Below are positions 1 to 12,382 of a stretch of 64,000 bases of DNA, in pieces. This stretch comes from Lomentospora prolificans. Taxonomy: Eukaryota; Ascomycota; Sordariomycetes; Microascales; Microascaceae. The stretch's first letter is position 1. Each line of letters begins with the position of its first letter. The DNA is taken from NCBI GenBank assembly GCA_029532625.1, contig JARFXM010000009.1:4887501-4951500 (forward strand). The letters run 5' to 3'. A program made the translations under genes and the position numbers. The notes below the pieces were generated by a model. The model was not told the DNA's origin, did not search any database, and saw only the letters and a list, made by a program, of their open reading frames with translations.

Positions 1-3000
1 GGGAGAGCCACCTGGAATTATTGATTGATGGAGAAAGAGAGTTTCGGCAGCTCTCCGGCACCCCGACTCCCTGGCATCCATGGATGGGGCTACGGCCGGA
101 CCTGCATTAGGGCTGTACTTGTCCTCCGTCTCCTGCGTTGAGAAATGAGAAGGGGTTCGCCCATTTCAGGTGAGTGGTCGATACATGTGCAAGCTTCAGC
201 CAGGCAGTGTCGTACCTGTCACGGGTTTCAGTGCTCGCTGGCTAGTCGGTAATGTATGTACATCATTGATGTCTTGAATGACAACCCGAGGTTTTCTTCC
301 CTGCCATCTACTTGTCCGGATATTGAGCCCCCAAGGAAAGAATCGGCATGCAGCTCGCATGGGATCCATTCTGGAGTCCCAACCCTGCAACACCAAGCCG
401 TCACTCTTGGGCCGCCAGCCATCCCCATCACGACAGCCTGTAGAAAACTCGCGACAGGCGCCAATGTACGCCATTTCATTTCCTCTACCCATTGGCCAGC
501 ATCCGCCATCGGGGGACGTAAAGCACGGACTTGTACTTGTAAAAAAAAATCACTCTTGTTTGCTTGGGAAGCCTCGGTCTTTGCTCTCGCGCGTTGGTGG
601 ACACCGACTTGTACACCGGGGTTCCCACTCAGATCATTCTTAAAGCCTACGCCAGCAGGATACCCATAACGTGAATGTGCTTGTTAGCTTTTCCTAGCGG
701 CGGAATAATCGGCGACAGTGGGCATCGAGGGGCCCAAAAAAATGGCTGGCTCGTCTGAGCTCATCAAAGCGTCGCACACGCCCGTGCCCTGACCCACGTT
801 TCGTCGCCTTTTCCTCGAAACCTACTTGTACAAGTAGTCCTCGTTCGCAAGCCTTTGGGCTCTGGCTTCGTTCCGCCCGCAGGCCTGAAAAAAGGTGGGA
901 TGTATCAAGAATCAATAATGGCGTCGTCCATGCCTTCGCCCCTCGCCAGCTGCAGGGACATGGTCCCAGCTTTTTCAGCCGCTCGCCAGGGTGGGTTGGG
1001 CTCGTTTGCTTCGTTTCTTCATTTTGCCTTCTCTTCATGCGAGGACGGAAGTGAAACCCGAAGGTCAACAACGTCTGTAAATTATCGAGCCTGTCTGGCT
1101 CTTTAGAGAAGTCAAGTCTTGCAAGGAATTGGAGTTCCTGTGTCTGCTCAAGTCCCAGTTGGATGCAATCTTTGAAATTCTCGACGGGGGTGGTGAATTC
1201 TTGGCTATCCGATGTCCAGTCTTGTTTCTTTGGCCGTCATATGTAGATGATGTCTGAGGAAGATGGTAAGAGTTCTATAAAAAGAAAAAAAAGAAAAAAA
1301 GAAAAAGAAAATCTATACTTCAGGGCAGTGATGTCTAGGTTGGGATGCGCCTCAATGTTTCCTGGTCATGTCTTGATATCTAGGATTTACCTATGTTTCC
1401 TTTCTTCTCCTTCGAAGCGTAGAGTTAAGATGGAACTTGGCGGGTATCTGAAATGCCTCTTCCACCAAATTTGAAGCTTCGAAACCCGGTTCTCTAGCAG
1501 ATACAGACTAACTGGATTATCTCCTGAATGCAGAGATTTTTTTGTTTTTTATTTTTAATTTTTGAAAGGCAAGTGGCTTATATCGAGTATGTGTTGGGGA
1601 AGTAACTTTGCGGGCCTTCCTAAAGTTTCTAGAAGTGTCTGTGGTCGTATTGATGTTCCAAAGGTGGTTCTGTAGCAGCTCGTAGCTGGCTGGCTTCCCA
1701 TCATGATATTCCCCTTGGCATGGGATTTGGTTGTAACTGTTGTCACATGTACTCCTCCACCTGGTACTGGTGGGACTGCTCGCGACAACTTCCAGACGCT
1801 TGATATTTTCTTTCTTTTAACTAGTAACAGATAGGGCAGCGTCTGAATGATCGAGGGGTTTTGTTGAAAATGTCAACTACATCAGATTGCTTGTTGTTGG
1901 CTGTCTCTCAATGGGTGGTGGGTGCATCAAGATAACCCGGCCACACTAAGATCAAATCTTGATGATTTCTCTGGGCCCCCGACGGTGGTGTAATTTTTCA
2001 GCTCCCCTCATGTCCCATTTACGAAGTCCGAGACCGAGACGAAGATTCCGGTCGGCCCAAGGTTTAGAATTCTTCTAGTGTGGCTCGATGGGGTTCTTAG
2101 AAGACAAAGGTGGGACATGGTCTCTCGTAGGCAGATGCTATTTTCGCCTGAACCAGCTTAGCGTCGACGCAGTCTTTCTTCCAGGTTGCTACGGGTATTC
2201 GTGTTGTTGGCCCAAGTGTCGAGAGTTTCAATTGCCTTTCCGCGACGTCGCTTCAGTCCCTTTCGTATATGGACACGGCCTTGTGTTAAGAGAGAGAGAA
2301 GAGAAAGATCCATGGATAGGAGGAAAGGGAGGAGGAGGAGGAGGAGGGTGGTAAGGACATTGGCGACTGATCTATTCGTACATCCATAGTTTAAATAAGG
2401 AGGCCCATAGGCTGTCGAGGCTCTGCTGGCTTTACTTGCCATCTCTTGTCGACTTTGGCTGGCATCTGTTGATCTCTATTAGTCTGGCGCCAACAGCTTG
2501 CGCCATCCTCTCGCTCACATCCGCTATTAGTAAATCCAGCCTGGCATTGCGACTGATACTTGCCTCCCTACGCTCTGCAGTCACCTTCCATCCTTCATGT
2601 CCTAGCCTAGATTCATTGGTAACATGCGTGACTCGACAGACAGCTCACTCACCTTGCAAGTGGATGGCCTGGGAAAATGGATTGTACATCTGTCCGATCC
2701 AGAATCCAACCATCACCCTTCTACCTCTCACATAAAATCACGGATCAGCAGGTGTGGTTTAATGGCTTTGTGTTTGTAAATGCTCAAGAATGCAATTTGA
2801 TCTACAACTAGGTCCCGAAGCTGTCATTTGTCCTATTATAGCAGCCCCTGGCGTCCTAAACAGCCGTGGACCACCGTTCCGGACTCTTTTTTTTTGCCAA
2901 CGTACAAAATAAACAGCAGCGTTTCCCCCCTTCACCATCTTCTTTGCTTAACCTCTACCCTTTGCCCGACCCTAGACGCCAAAAAGTAGAAAACAAAGTG

Positions 3001-3065
3001 ATAAGATCCCGTACTTGACCAAACGAAGGAGGAAATGCAACTATGACTTGACTGCCATGATACTT
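1..3065. other. Intergenic region, no gene recognised
   Basis: No open frame here has recognisable protein motifs or plausible splice structure. The stretch has A/G-rich simple sequence near 1278-1312 and a GGA-type purine repeat near 2318-2350. The right end lies just downstream of the eIF3a stop codon, so its last few hundred bases probably hold the eIF3a 3' UTR (inference). Confidence 0.5.
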
Positions 3066-6000
3066 CTAAGTCCTCTTATGAGGAGGAACCCACCTGCCAG
3101 GCGCTCCAGACGGCTTGATAGGTTCGGCAGGAGGCGCGGCAGGAGACTCATTTCGGCCGTTGGCACCTCTGCCCGAGTCTGTCCTGTCCATACGGTAGCC
3201 GCCAGCACCCGAAGGCACACGAGGAGCGCCGGGACCGGCTCGGCTGCTGCTGTCATCGCGGGCACCACCCGAGGTCTCCTGAGCACGCTGCCTGTCACGC
3301 CAGCTGGGCTTGTTGCCGGTGCCCGCAAGGTTGAGGCGCGGCGCGGTTCCAGAAGGCTCTCGGGAATCCGATCGTTCCATGGGCGTTCCAGTACGGGCAG
3401 GTGGGCCGGCAGCACTGCCGGAAGGTCCCTCAGCCTTGGCCGCCTCGCGTTCCCTCCATTTGCCAGCACCAGGGAGTTTGAGGGGAGGACGACCGGCGCT
3501 GCTGGCACCGCCGAAGGGGTCGGGCCGCTCGGATCGCTCAAGAGGAGCCCTGGCAGCCTTCTCCTTCTCCTCCTTGCGACGGGCAAGGGCTTCCTCCTCG
3601 CGCCTCTGTTGCAGGGCAGCCTTCTCGCGGGCCTCCTCGGACTGACGGGCCATCTGCTCCCTGTGACGAGCGAGCTCCTCGCGCCTGGCTTCTTCTTGCT
3701 TCTGCTTCTCCTCGCGCTCGCGGGCAGCCGCCTCCTCAGCCTCGCGGAGCTGCCTCTCCCTCTCCTCACGCTCGCGCTTCTCCCGAAGCTTTCGCTCCCT
3801 GAACTCCTTCTTGCGGGCGGCGATCTGCCTGTCTAGCTCTCTCTCAGCGTCACGACGACGAGCCTCGAACTCATCACGGCGGCGCTCGTGGAGATCGGTG
3901 CGGAAGTCGTTGAAGAAAGGCACCAACCTAGTCAGCCTGCCCTTAAGCTCAACACTGGCCTTATGCTTCTCCTCGGCGTCCTTGAGGGTCTGGGCCTTGA
4001 CAAGGTCATAAGTGGCCTTGTCCTCCTCGATCTGCTTGTTATAATCATCCTGCAACTTCTTGGATTCCTCCTTCCTGAAAGCTCGCTCAAGGTGATCGAT
4101 GCGCTTTCCGGTGATGCGAAGTTTCTCATTGATGTCATTCTTCTCTCTCTCAAGCTGGGCGAGCTTCATCCTGCGAAGCTCATTGCTATCAAGGTTCTCC
4201 AAGTTCTCCATGTCAATATCGATAGCATTGGGCCCGATCTTGAGATCGGCGATCTGTTTCTTGAGTTCCTCCTTGCGGACACGATCGCGCTCTGCCTTAA
4301 GCCTGCGCTCTTCTCGCTCCTTCTGTTCGGCCGCGAGACGTCGGTCCTCCGCCTCCTGGAGAGCCTGTTCCTGCTCTCGCTTCTTCTGCGCAAGCTCACG
4401 CTCTTTCCGGGCTTGAGCCTCAGAGGCCGCCTCCTTTCGACGCTCAATGATCTCCTTTCGCTGGAGAATAGCGTTGTGCTCCTCTTCCGCTCCTGCACGG
4501 GCGCGGGCTAGAGCAGCCTGCCTGGCCTCAGCACGATTCTTGCTGAAGCTAGGGTCAATATAGAAGCAGGTAGTGTAGAGTGACTTGGCAAGGCGAGTGA
4601 GCTGAGATCGCACAATTTCGGAAGGAGTGCTCTGAAGTCTCTGGACGGAACCGGATTCGGACTCCGCAGATCCTGCACCGGACCCGGCCTTGGATGACGA
4701 GAAGACATCGTTATCAAAGCTGAGGACGCCGGTGGCATGGTCCATACGGATAGACAAGTCACCCTTCTTGTTTCCGTTCATGATGAACTTCTCAATGGTG
4801 GCACGGGAAACCTGATAAGGTTCAGGGAACTTGGCAAGATTCTCGACGAAGGCCAAATCGACGGTTTCATACACCTGTGAGAGCTGCTGGAAGAGGCGGG
4901 TGAGAATGACTTGCTGAAGCGGCTGGATGTACTTTTCCATCTCGGCGTCTGCGCCAATCTTCGTAAGAATGGGGGAGATCTTCTGGCAAATGGATAGAGG
5001 GTGGAAGTCGACCTCTAGGATATTGTAGAGATCGCGGATCTCAGGACGGGCTCTCTTGAGAAGAGACTTGGCCAAGGCGTCTCGGAAGAGACCGGCGCGA
5101 GTAGGAGCTTGAGACATGCCAAGAAGGTGGGTAAGACGCGAGTTCTTGTTCTTCCTGGCCTCATCGAAATCAACCATGGCGCCACGAGACCTAGTAGTGC
5201 TGATGACGGGAATGGCGAGGGCCGAGAGAAGGACAAAGGAAGCAGCACGTTGAATATCCGTCTCAGCAGCAGGAGGGTTGTCCGCCTTGCGACCCTGGCC
5301 CGTTGAGAGATACAGTGCGGACTGGCGGAGGAGATTATAATACCTAGACCACGCAGCGGCGTGGAAAAGGTAATTCTCACCCACGAGGAAGATTCGGGTC
5401 AGCTTCTCGTAGTAGTTGGCCATCATGATATTTTTGGGAGGGCGCTTGCTAAGGCTGAGAAGGGTATGAATGTCCTCAACGCTGCGGAAAGCCTCCTGCC
5501 AGAGCTCGAGCTCAACGGCAACGTTAAGCTGCTGGAACCTAGTCTCAAGATGGCGCTGGAGAGTCTCTGGATCACTCAGGTTGATGGCGTGCATCTGCGA
5601 CGAATACTTGGCGGCGGTCTGGACGTGATTCCTCAGCAGCTCACAGAGCCTTCGGAACTCAGTCTTCCTGGTGTACTTGAGGCAGAAGTCGAAGGCCTGC
5701 ATAGCGGTGCTCTGGTAAAGTAGCTCAAGGCGGGCATTGTTTCGAAGAATATCCAAAACAGTGCGGTAGGCCTCCCAGAGGAACTTCAACCAGGGAGTGA
5801 CAATGGCTCGGTCGGTTCGGTCGCGGGACTGCTCACCGGAGACGGTGGCAAGAAGAATGGATTCGGGGGTTTCGCTGGCTTCAAGATCCTCGATGTTGGA
5901 CTCGCCCGCGGCGGTCGCCTCGAGGCTGGACTGAACTTCATCGGCCTTTTGTTGAGCAGCAGTAACCTTGTCAACGGCAAGTTGGATAAACTTCTTCAAC

Positions 6001-6531
6001 ACAAGCTATTTCTCATAGTTAGCACATGAACGTATATGGCTGATGGTGGAGCAAGCATGTAGAATAGGTTACCTCAATCGTGCCAACGTTCGTGTTCTGG
6101 CTGATATTCTTGTACTGGTACAAAGCATCCTTTGCGAGCTTTCCCTTCTTCTGCTCGACTGAAAGCTCAACGAGGAGGAGCATCACAGGCTCTAGGGAGG
6201 CGATGGGGACATTTCGGGATCGCTTCGAGTTAATATGCTCATGGAGAAGGACCAAGGCCGCTGGGGCCTGGTTAACCCCGATGAGTTCGTTTGCGCGCTT
6301 TAGCACATTTTCGGGTTTTTGATGGGGTGGAGGAGCCTGAAGGACGAGATGTAGAGGTTAGCCAACATGAAGAAAGAGGATAGTATACCGGAGTATGGGC
6401 ATGGAGCAGAGTGGCGAGGCAAAGCTAGGTGATATAGGAGGAGGGGCTCGGGAGGGGTAGAGGCAGAAAGCCGGTGTTCCCAGTATGAATGGAAAACCCT
6501 CGATGGCGAGAAAAGAGTTCCGACTTACCAT
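3066..6531 (-). CDS. tif32: Eukaryotic translation initiation factor 3 subunit A (eIF3a / Rpg1 / Tif32)
   Basis: Large scaffold subunit of cytoplasmic eIF3, which holds the 43S preinitiation complex together. Coding exons on the minus strand: 6531-6529 (the ATG alone), 6336-6073 and 6005-3066, giving 1068 aa. Introns are 192 and 67 nt. The first donor reads GTAAGTCG directly after the ATG, and the next exon continues APPPHQKPENVLKRANELIG, the usual eIF3a N terminus. The second junction gives GTIE|LVLKKFIQLA. Residues about 350-520 hold the PCI domain. About 560-900 is a long, highly charged coiled coil rich in R, E and K. The C terminus is G/P/R/S-rich low complexity ending in WVPPHKRT. Length fits the fungal family. 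No frameshift or internal stop is seen. The many antisense open frames over the coiled coil are compositional shadows. Confidence 0.97.
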
Positions 6532-9158
6532 GCTGGGCAACCTCCTCTGGGAAATCTTGATGAGTTCGAGGAGATTTCTTGAGGGCGATGCGAGGCTCAG
6601 CGCGCGCCGTGATGAAAAAAGTTACGCAGACGGGGCTGGCGTCTCGACTTGATAAAAAGTTGAGGTTGACGGCGTCCTAGGCAAGGAAAATTTCAATTTC
6701 TTGTGTGAAAAGGTGATAATAATCTGCGAACCCCGGTTGAGGGGCTAGGCAGAGTCACGTGATACTGACGTTGTCAGAGCGCCGCGTGGCGGTTCTCGGC
6801 TCGCACAACCTGGGGACTACTTCGTAGTTTCGAAACGGGTTGGCGAGATAGTATCACTTGATTTACGTTGAAAGTCCATACTGCTTACAATTATTATCAC
6901 GACCAGTTTTGTATCTAGGGCGAACATCACTGAAGCGTTTGCGGAGTGTGAAAGTCCTGTGGCGGGTAAGATGACTAGTCTTGTCAATCCTCGACATGGC
7001 ATGGGACAGGGCGAAGATACTGGTGCAACTGTCAACGGCTGCTTCTCGTCAAATCCCCGGACATTGGAACAATACGGGGTCGTGGTGTGTCATGCTCGCA
7101 AGACGGGAAATAGACGCGCTCTGGGGGGGTTCCCATAATACAGTGTTATTTCGAAAAAAACCAGAGTAACAATCCACCGTACGAAGTCAACATTATTAGA
7201 TAGAGTATTACATGGAACCGCGTAATATGCAATAATTACAAGATTAGGTGCAAGTGAATGGGCGGCGCAACCGGGGAAAGGCGGCCTCGGGTGTATTTGG
7301 AATCTCCATCAGATCGCCATCTGAACAGAGGTTATTGTCTCTGTCATGCTCGGGAGGAGGAAAGGGGAGAAGAAAAACGGGGATTAGTGGCTAGTAACGG
7401 TTTGGGAAGACGAAGCCGAACAAGTGGTGCGTGTGTCGACGGATGCCGATCATCGACCTGGGGAGACAGGCGAGACATGTTCCCCAGAGGAGTTGAACCA
7501 CAGGCGAGACGTGTTCCCCAGAGGAGTGTTCAACAACGACGGGTCTGCTTGGAATGGTCCGCGAGCAAGGCGACGGGAAGAAGCAAGATACTCAAATAGC
7601 CGGCGCAAGCCCCTCAGAGAGCTCGAGATCAGAGCAAAAGTAGTCAAATATCCACACAACCAGGGGCATGGTGTTGAGAGATCAGGCCCTGCTGTCGTGG
7701 CTTGAATGGAGCTTTCGCACAAGAGCTCGTTAACGGGGAGCTTGCAATAATGCGAGCGGGGCATCCTCTCAGCCAGCGAGAGAAGCGACCGATGTTTTAG
7801 GGGGGAAAGAGACTTTTTTGGCTCGGCCCTTGGAATGAAGGGTGGGGAACGCTGGCCGATGGCACGGTCCATCTCATTAGCTGCAGTAATCTCCAACCAA
7901 TGGAGTCCTAATTTCGGCCTGGGGACGGGTGCCATTGGCTACCATACCAAGCATTGCTTAGTGACTGGGACCTTGTTGCGACTGATCAATTGATGTGATT
8001 TCTCGTAATGTAATAATAGTGTGCAGGAGCACCGTACCGTTACTCCTACCATTCCCGGACGTGGCACCCACCCATACCAAGGCTTGCAATGCACCGAGCT
8101 TTCTGTGTAGGATACAGGATTCGCCCTGGCAGGGGATAAAATAGCATTGGCCATTCATGGGAGACAATTTCTTCGTGCTGGGGCTGCGAGGAATTTTGCG
8201 ATGCGTTTAGTTCAGGCCCTGGCATCGCGATTGCACTGCAGTTTGCAGTTCCAGATTCCGACCAGCTTTTCGGACACTCGCCATTGTTATCGCGCCATCA
8301 TCTAATAAGATTCGAGTGGCTTGGGCTTGGAACGGGCTAGTCTCCATATCGTAGCGCAGTGCAATAGTTGTAGTTGGGAATGCGACGGAGACACCAACAA
8401 ATGGTCCAGATTGTCCCATGGTACAAGGGTCTTTTTCGCTGCACAGTCCACATTCCTAGACCAGCCACTTTCCCACCAGCAGGAGTACAGTACATTCTCC
8501 ACACTGACCACAAGCACGAGGCCCCAGAAGGGAGAAGAAACGTCTCCGCTTGCTGCTCCCTGTCTCCTCTCAGTCTCACCCGTCCCGTGCTGCCCTGACC
8601 TGTTCTGGCCTGCTCTCGCCTTCCCTCGCCAGCCGCTGCTCCCTCCATCCCGCACAACTTCCGCAACACAACAACTGCACCTCCTGTTTCTTGTCCCAAT
8701 CCCCCGGATCCTCACGAGTATCGCGGCGTCAACTCTCCCTTTACCTTTCCACGCCAAGACAGAAAAACTCTCCAGCATCCGCTTTGGATAATTCCATCGG
8801 ATCGTTTCGTTCGGAAGCCCAAGGGAGAAGAAGGCAGACCCTAACATCCAAGGCGATTCCTATCCGACGATTTCAGGCCTGTGAGTCGCGCCCGCCCCTG
8901 AACCGCCAAGGACGCCGCCATTCCCACACACACACCCATTTCCCCCCCAACCCTCAATCCCGAGCCCTCTCCCCCCCAAGGTGCCACGACAAGCATCAAA
9001 CCTTTCAAAGAAAATCAATTCATCGTGAGGAACCACCTCCCATTCCATCACTAGCTGCACCTGCACGTGGTTTCTAGCGACGCTGGTTTCCCACTGCCAA
9101 TTGGAACAACCGCTCCGACCCTCTCGGAGCTCTTCCCCAGAGTCGATCTTGTTGAGCC
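6532..9158. other. Intergenic region between divergent eIF3a and G-gamma genes
   Basis: About 2.6 kb between the two start codons, so it should hold both promoters and 5' UTRs. The right part (about 8480-9150) is pyrimidine-rich with CA/CCC tracts, as in many fungal leader regions. A 34-bp-period tandem duplication lies at 7467-7534. Several open frames of 100-180 codons (for example 7450-7935 and 8302-8847 on the minus strand, 8321-8791 and 8550-9077 on the plus strand) overlap one another and carry no motif I recognise, so I do not call them genes. Confidence 0.5.
7467..7534. repeat. Imperfect 34-bp tandem duplication
   Basis: Two adjacent 34-bp units at 7467-7500 and 7501-7534 share the start CAGGCGAGAC(A/G)TGTTCCCC. 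Within the first 27 bases they differ at one position, then diverge. This looks like a local slippage or duplication event with no evident function. Confidence 0.85.
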
Positions 9159-9767
9159 ATGAATACTAACGCGGCAATGCCTCAAATGCAGGAATATCGG
9201 CAGCGAGATCAGGCTCCAGCCGTTCTATATTCTACAAGTCACGGCATCGACTCTGTAAAAGGACCACCGATACCGAATCCATCCTATCCCTCCGTTCCAT
9301 CCTATAGCCCTCCACCTCAACCTCGCCCTCCTTTCACGATGCCTCAGTACAACCCCCGAGACGTTGGCGACACGTCGCAGATCAAGAAGGGCAAGCAGTC
9401 AATGGCGGACCTCAAGCTTCGGCGTCTAACAGAACTCAACAACCGTCTACGCGAAGACTTGGAGAGGGAAAGGATCCCTGTGAGTAGTGCGGCGAAGAGG
9501 TAAGCCAAATCTATCCATAGTAATCAGCCACACGAAGCTCTCCCATAGTCTTTCTCTCATCCGCGATACCAGCCGTTGCCTATCAGATGGTTGCTCTGAT
9601 GGCATTGGATGTAAAGTGCTGGTTGCTAATTGGACCGGCTCAATAGCATCATCGCGTACTGCAATAGCACGAGGGATTACATGGTCCCCTCCGTCTGGGG
9701 TGCCGTTCCTAGGGGAGAAGACCCCTACGCGCCACAACAGAGCGGAGGCTGCTGCTTAGTGATGTAA
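9159..9767 (+). CDS. Heterotrimeric G-protein gamma subunit
   Basis: Partner of G-beta at the plasma membrane in pheromone and nutrient signalling. Two coding exons, 9159-9499 and 9647-9767, with a 147-nt intron (GTAAGC...AATAG) inside the codon of AAK|S. The product is 153 aa. The conserved G-gamma core begins near IKKGKQSMADLKLRRLTELN and continues through ERIPVSSAAKS and TRDYMVPSVWG. It ends in CCLVM: a CaaX box whose terminal Met predicts farnesylation, after a Cys that is commonly palmitoylated. The first ATG (9159, context AGCCATGAA) adds a Pro/Ser/Tyr-rich 60-aa extension. An in-frame ATG at 9339 (MPQYNPRDVG) would give 93 aa, the usual length of fungal gamma subunits. Which start is used cannot be decided here, so the span shown is the longer form. 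Confidence 0.93.
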
Positions 9768-10991
9768 AGTCATACATCACAATAGTACCCATCGCTATGG
9801 CGAGCATCGAGCCTGTTTCCTGCGATTTCAATATACCACGAGAGCTGTATGGATGACCGTGACGAGACGGAGAGGAGCCTATCGACTTTGAAAGGTCTTT
9901 ATTTATTTGGAAGTGTACAGAATATACGGCATCACAGGACACGCCCGACGACCGAAACCACCGACGGAGCAAACCCAACTGTTACCACCTTCATTCGACC
10001 GATCGGCGGTCGTTCGACTGAGTCTGTGTGTTCCCATGATGAAATAATCTACGGAAAGAAGCGGCGAAAAAGGAGCCAGAAAAAAGTTAATCGCGAATGT
10101 TTGAGAGCCGACCTTGGTGGAAATACTCCCCTATGCTGTGGTAGGGTGCGGAGAGTGGAAGAAGAGGAAATGTGACTGGGCCCGCATCGGTTTCGCTGAG
10201 GCTATTGCCTTTCAATCCGCGGCATGCATTCAGAATCGTCTGAGCTGTCCGGTCATCGTATTTTCTTTGTTTGGGATGTCCATGCGGTCCGGCTGGGGTG
10301 GACCGGACAGGAGGGAGGCTCTCAATTGCCCTTTGTCGTTGACCTGGCATGGGCAAGGCTTGTTTGGGGCATGTAATACGTACCTTACGTCTTTTTCTTG
10401 TGTGTTTTGTTTGTTCCTCTTTTCTTACCCTCCGTCATGTATCCATCCACCTCGTTGTCCTGTTTTTTTTTTTTTTTTTTACCCATATCCATGGTGGATA
10501 CTCTGTACCTCTTTTTTCTTTTCTTATTTTTCCTTACCATTTACTCTTTTCACCTATCTGTGTGAATATGAATACTAAACTTGAACTTTATATGGTCCGG
10601 CTGGGTAGCCTTGGTTGCAAGTGACGATTCCTTCAATGCGGGGGGCTTTAAAGCGTGGGTAGACCACAGAACAGTCTTTTACGAGTATTCGAGTATTCGA
10701 GGGGAATATTATAAATGCACCGACATCAATCATCTATCAGGCCTGCCTGGTCATGAGAGGAAGGAAACCTTGAGCCCTAATGTAGTAGTCGGAGTGGGTA
10801 AAGCTTGGTGTGGGAACATAGGTATTAATAGGGGCTGAGGACTGATATTGCGGTTTTCGAGAGGCACCACCAGCGCCTTGCGTTCTCGGAAGCATTTTTT
10901 CTAAGACTCGCAGGAACAAGAGGTTTGTCAGGCTGAGTGCCGCACTCTGCGCGCGTTTATGTAAAAACCTTCTTCGCATCAGGTAATTTTT

Positions 10992-11022
<31 letters not shown>

Positions 11023-11728
11023 GGAGCGGTTTGGTTTGGTTTGGTTCGATTGGGTTAAGGTTCTTTGTCTTTTCTTGGATTTCGGGTTCCTTGGGATCAA
11101 GATGGGTATGTGCCGAATTGAGTGCATGAGCTGAGCATGTCGCTTTCCAATAGTCCATAGTCCAGCGGCCAGACCACCAGAGACGCAGTGCGCGATGCTT
11201 CCGATCATCCATAGATCTATAGATGGCAGCTTGCTTTCCTCCAGTGGTGCCGCATCAAATCTTGAGTCAATTAATGTCAAGCTGGATTTTCGATGCCTTA
11301 ATCCCAATCGGATGGGATATTAATAATCCGACTTGTTAAAATCTCGCAGTCGACAATCTATGATGGTTGCAGATGTATGAGATGAGGTAATAGTCGACGG
11401 TCGACGTACCAAGCCAAGAGAATAGAAACCTCGTCGCGTCATCACGTCGATCACGGAGGGCCTCCATCACGCCCTCACACGACAAGGGAACCAAGGGTTT
11501 AAAAAAAATAAAAATAAAAAAATAAAAAAGGAAGCCATCCGACAATCGACACCTATCGCTAGCCTGCCGAATAGCCACCATTCAGGCCCCCCCCCTGGCC
11601 GGCCAGCAGCTCTCACAGCGTAACCAATAACTTCCAATTAATCACATCTGCCCCGCGATTTATGTCAATATACCTCCCCTCATAGTGCTTAACGAGCATC
11701 ACCAGGAATAAGAACACCCCGGCCCGCC
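9768..11728. other. Intergenic region, homopolymer-rich
   Basis: No gene recognised. It contains T-rich stretches at about 10460-10480 and 10510-10560 and a T-run joined to a G-run at 10987-11024. A short A-rich stretch lies at 11500-11530. The right end is the presumed promoter of the SelW-like gene. Confidence 0.5.
10987..11024. repeat. Abutting poly-T / poly-G tract (T15 G23)
   Basis: A run of 15 T is followed directly by a run of 23 G, with no intervening base, then short TTTGG repeats. The same T-to-G arrangement recurs at 18264-18294, and in reverse orientation at 17207-17235. Run lengths in such tracts are often unreliable in assemblies. Confidence 0.9.
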
Positions 11729-12382
11729 ATGGCTGAAGCAGAATCGAAGCAGCCCCTCGCGGCAGCCCAGCTCGCCTACCCACGCGTAATGATCGAGTAC
11801 TGCACGCAATGCAAATGGATGCTCCGCGCTGCATACGTATGTTTCCCTTCTTTCCGCCTCCCTTTTCGTCTCCATGATATCCCCGTGTTCCGCTAAAATG
11901 CCTGATACTTCTCTCGATCGCGCACTCCCCCCAAATAGTACGCGCAAGAGCTCCTCTCAACGTTCCAATCCGACCTTGCCGAGGTTACCCTCCGCCCTTC
12001 GCGAGGAGGTACCTTCATCATCTCCATCGCCGCCGTGCCCCCAGCCGGGTCTTCCTCCGCGCCGGCCGACCCAACAGCCCAACAGCAAGCTTCCGTCATA
12101 ACAAAGGTAATCTGGAACCGCACCGTAGACGGCGGCTTCCCAGAAACCAAGGAGCTCAAGCGTCGCGTCCGGGACGTCATTGACCCTGACCGAAACCTAG
12201 GCCACAACGACCGCCAGCATGGCCTCGCGGTAGCTGCACAGAAGGACGACACCCCAAGGCGGACCATATCGTCCGCCGGCCAAAGCGCCGCAGGGGATAC
12301 GATCGATACGTCAAAGGCGGGTGTATCCGAGGCCAAGTCCTGTGTGCCACATTCAAGCCAGGGATGTCAGGACTGCGAGTAA
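11729..12382 (+). CDS. SelT/SelW/SelH (Rdx-type) selenoprotein-family homologue with Cys in place of Sec
   Basis: Small thioredoxin-like protein, probably redox-active. Two coding exons, 11729-11836 and 11939-12382, with a 102-nt intron (GTATGT...AATAG) in phase 0. Product 183 aa. The N-terminal half has the family signature: a beta strand (YPRVMIEYCTQCKWMLRAAY) with a CxxC motif (Cys25, Cys28), then YAQELLSTF and a strand leading into RPSRGGTF. The Sec position is Cys, as expected in fungi, which lack selenocysteine insertion. The second half, from about residue 75, includes ITKVIWNR and ELKRRVRDVIDP, which fit the family core. A polar tail follows and ends in CVPHSSQGCQDCE, with three more Cys. 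The start is the first ATG, in good context (CCGCCATGG). It is convergent with the PP1 gene. The substrate is unknown. Confidence 0.86.

Noticed and set aside
3041..4511. Long antisense open frames over eIF3a (3015-3836 and 3888-4511 plus; 3041-3769 minus other frame)
   Set aside because: They lie over the repetitive, GC-rich coiled-coil and tail of eIF3a; low-complexity codon patterns leave other frames open. Their translations have no family motif.
7450..7935. 161-codon minus-strand frame
   Set aside because: Overlaps a tandem duplication and several equal-length frames on the other strand; no motif.
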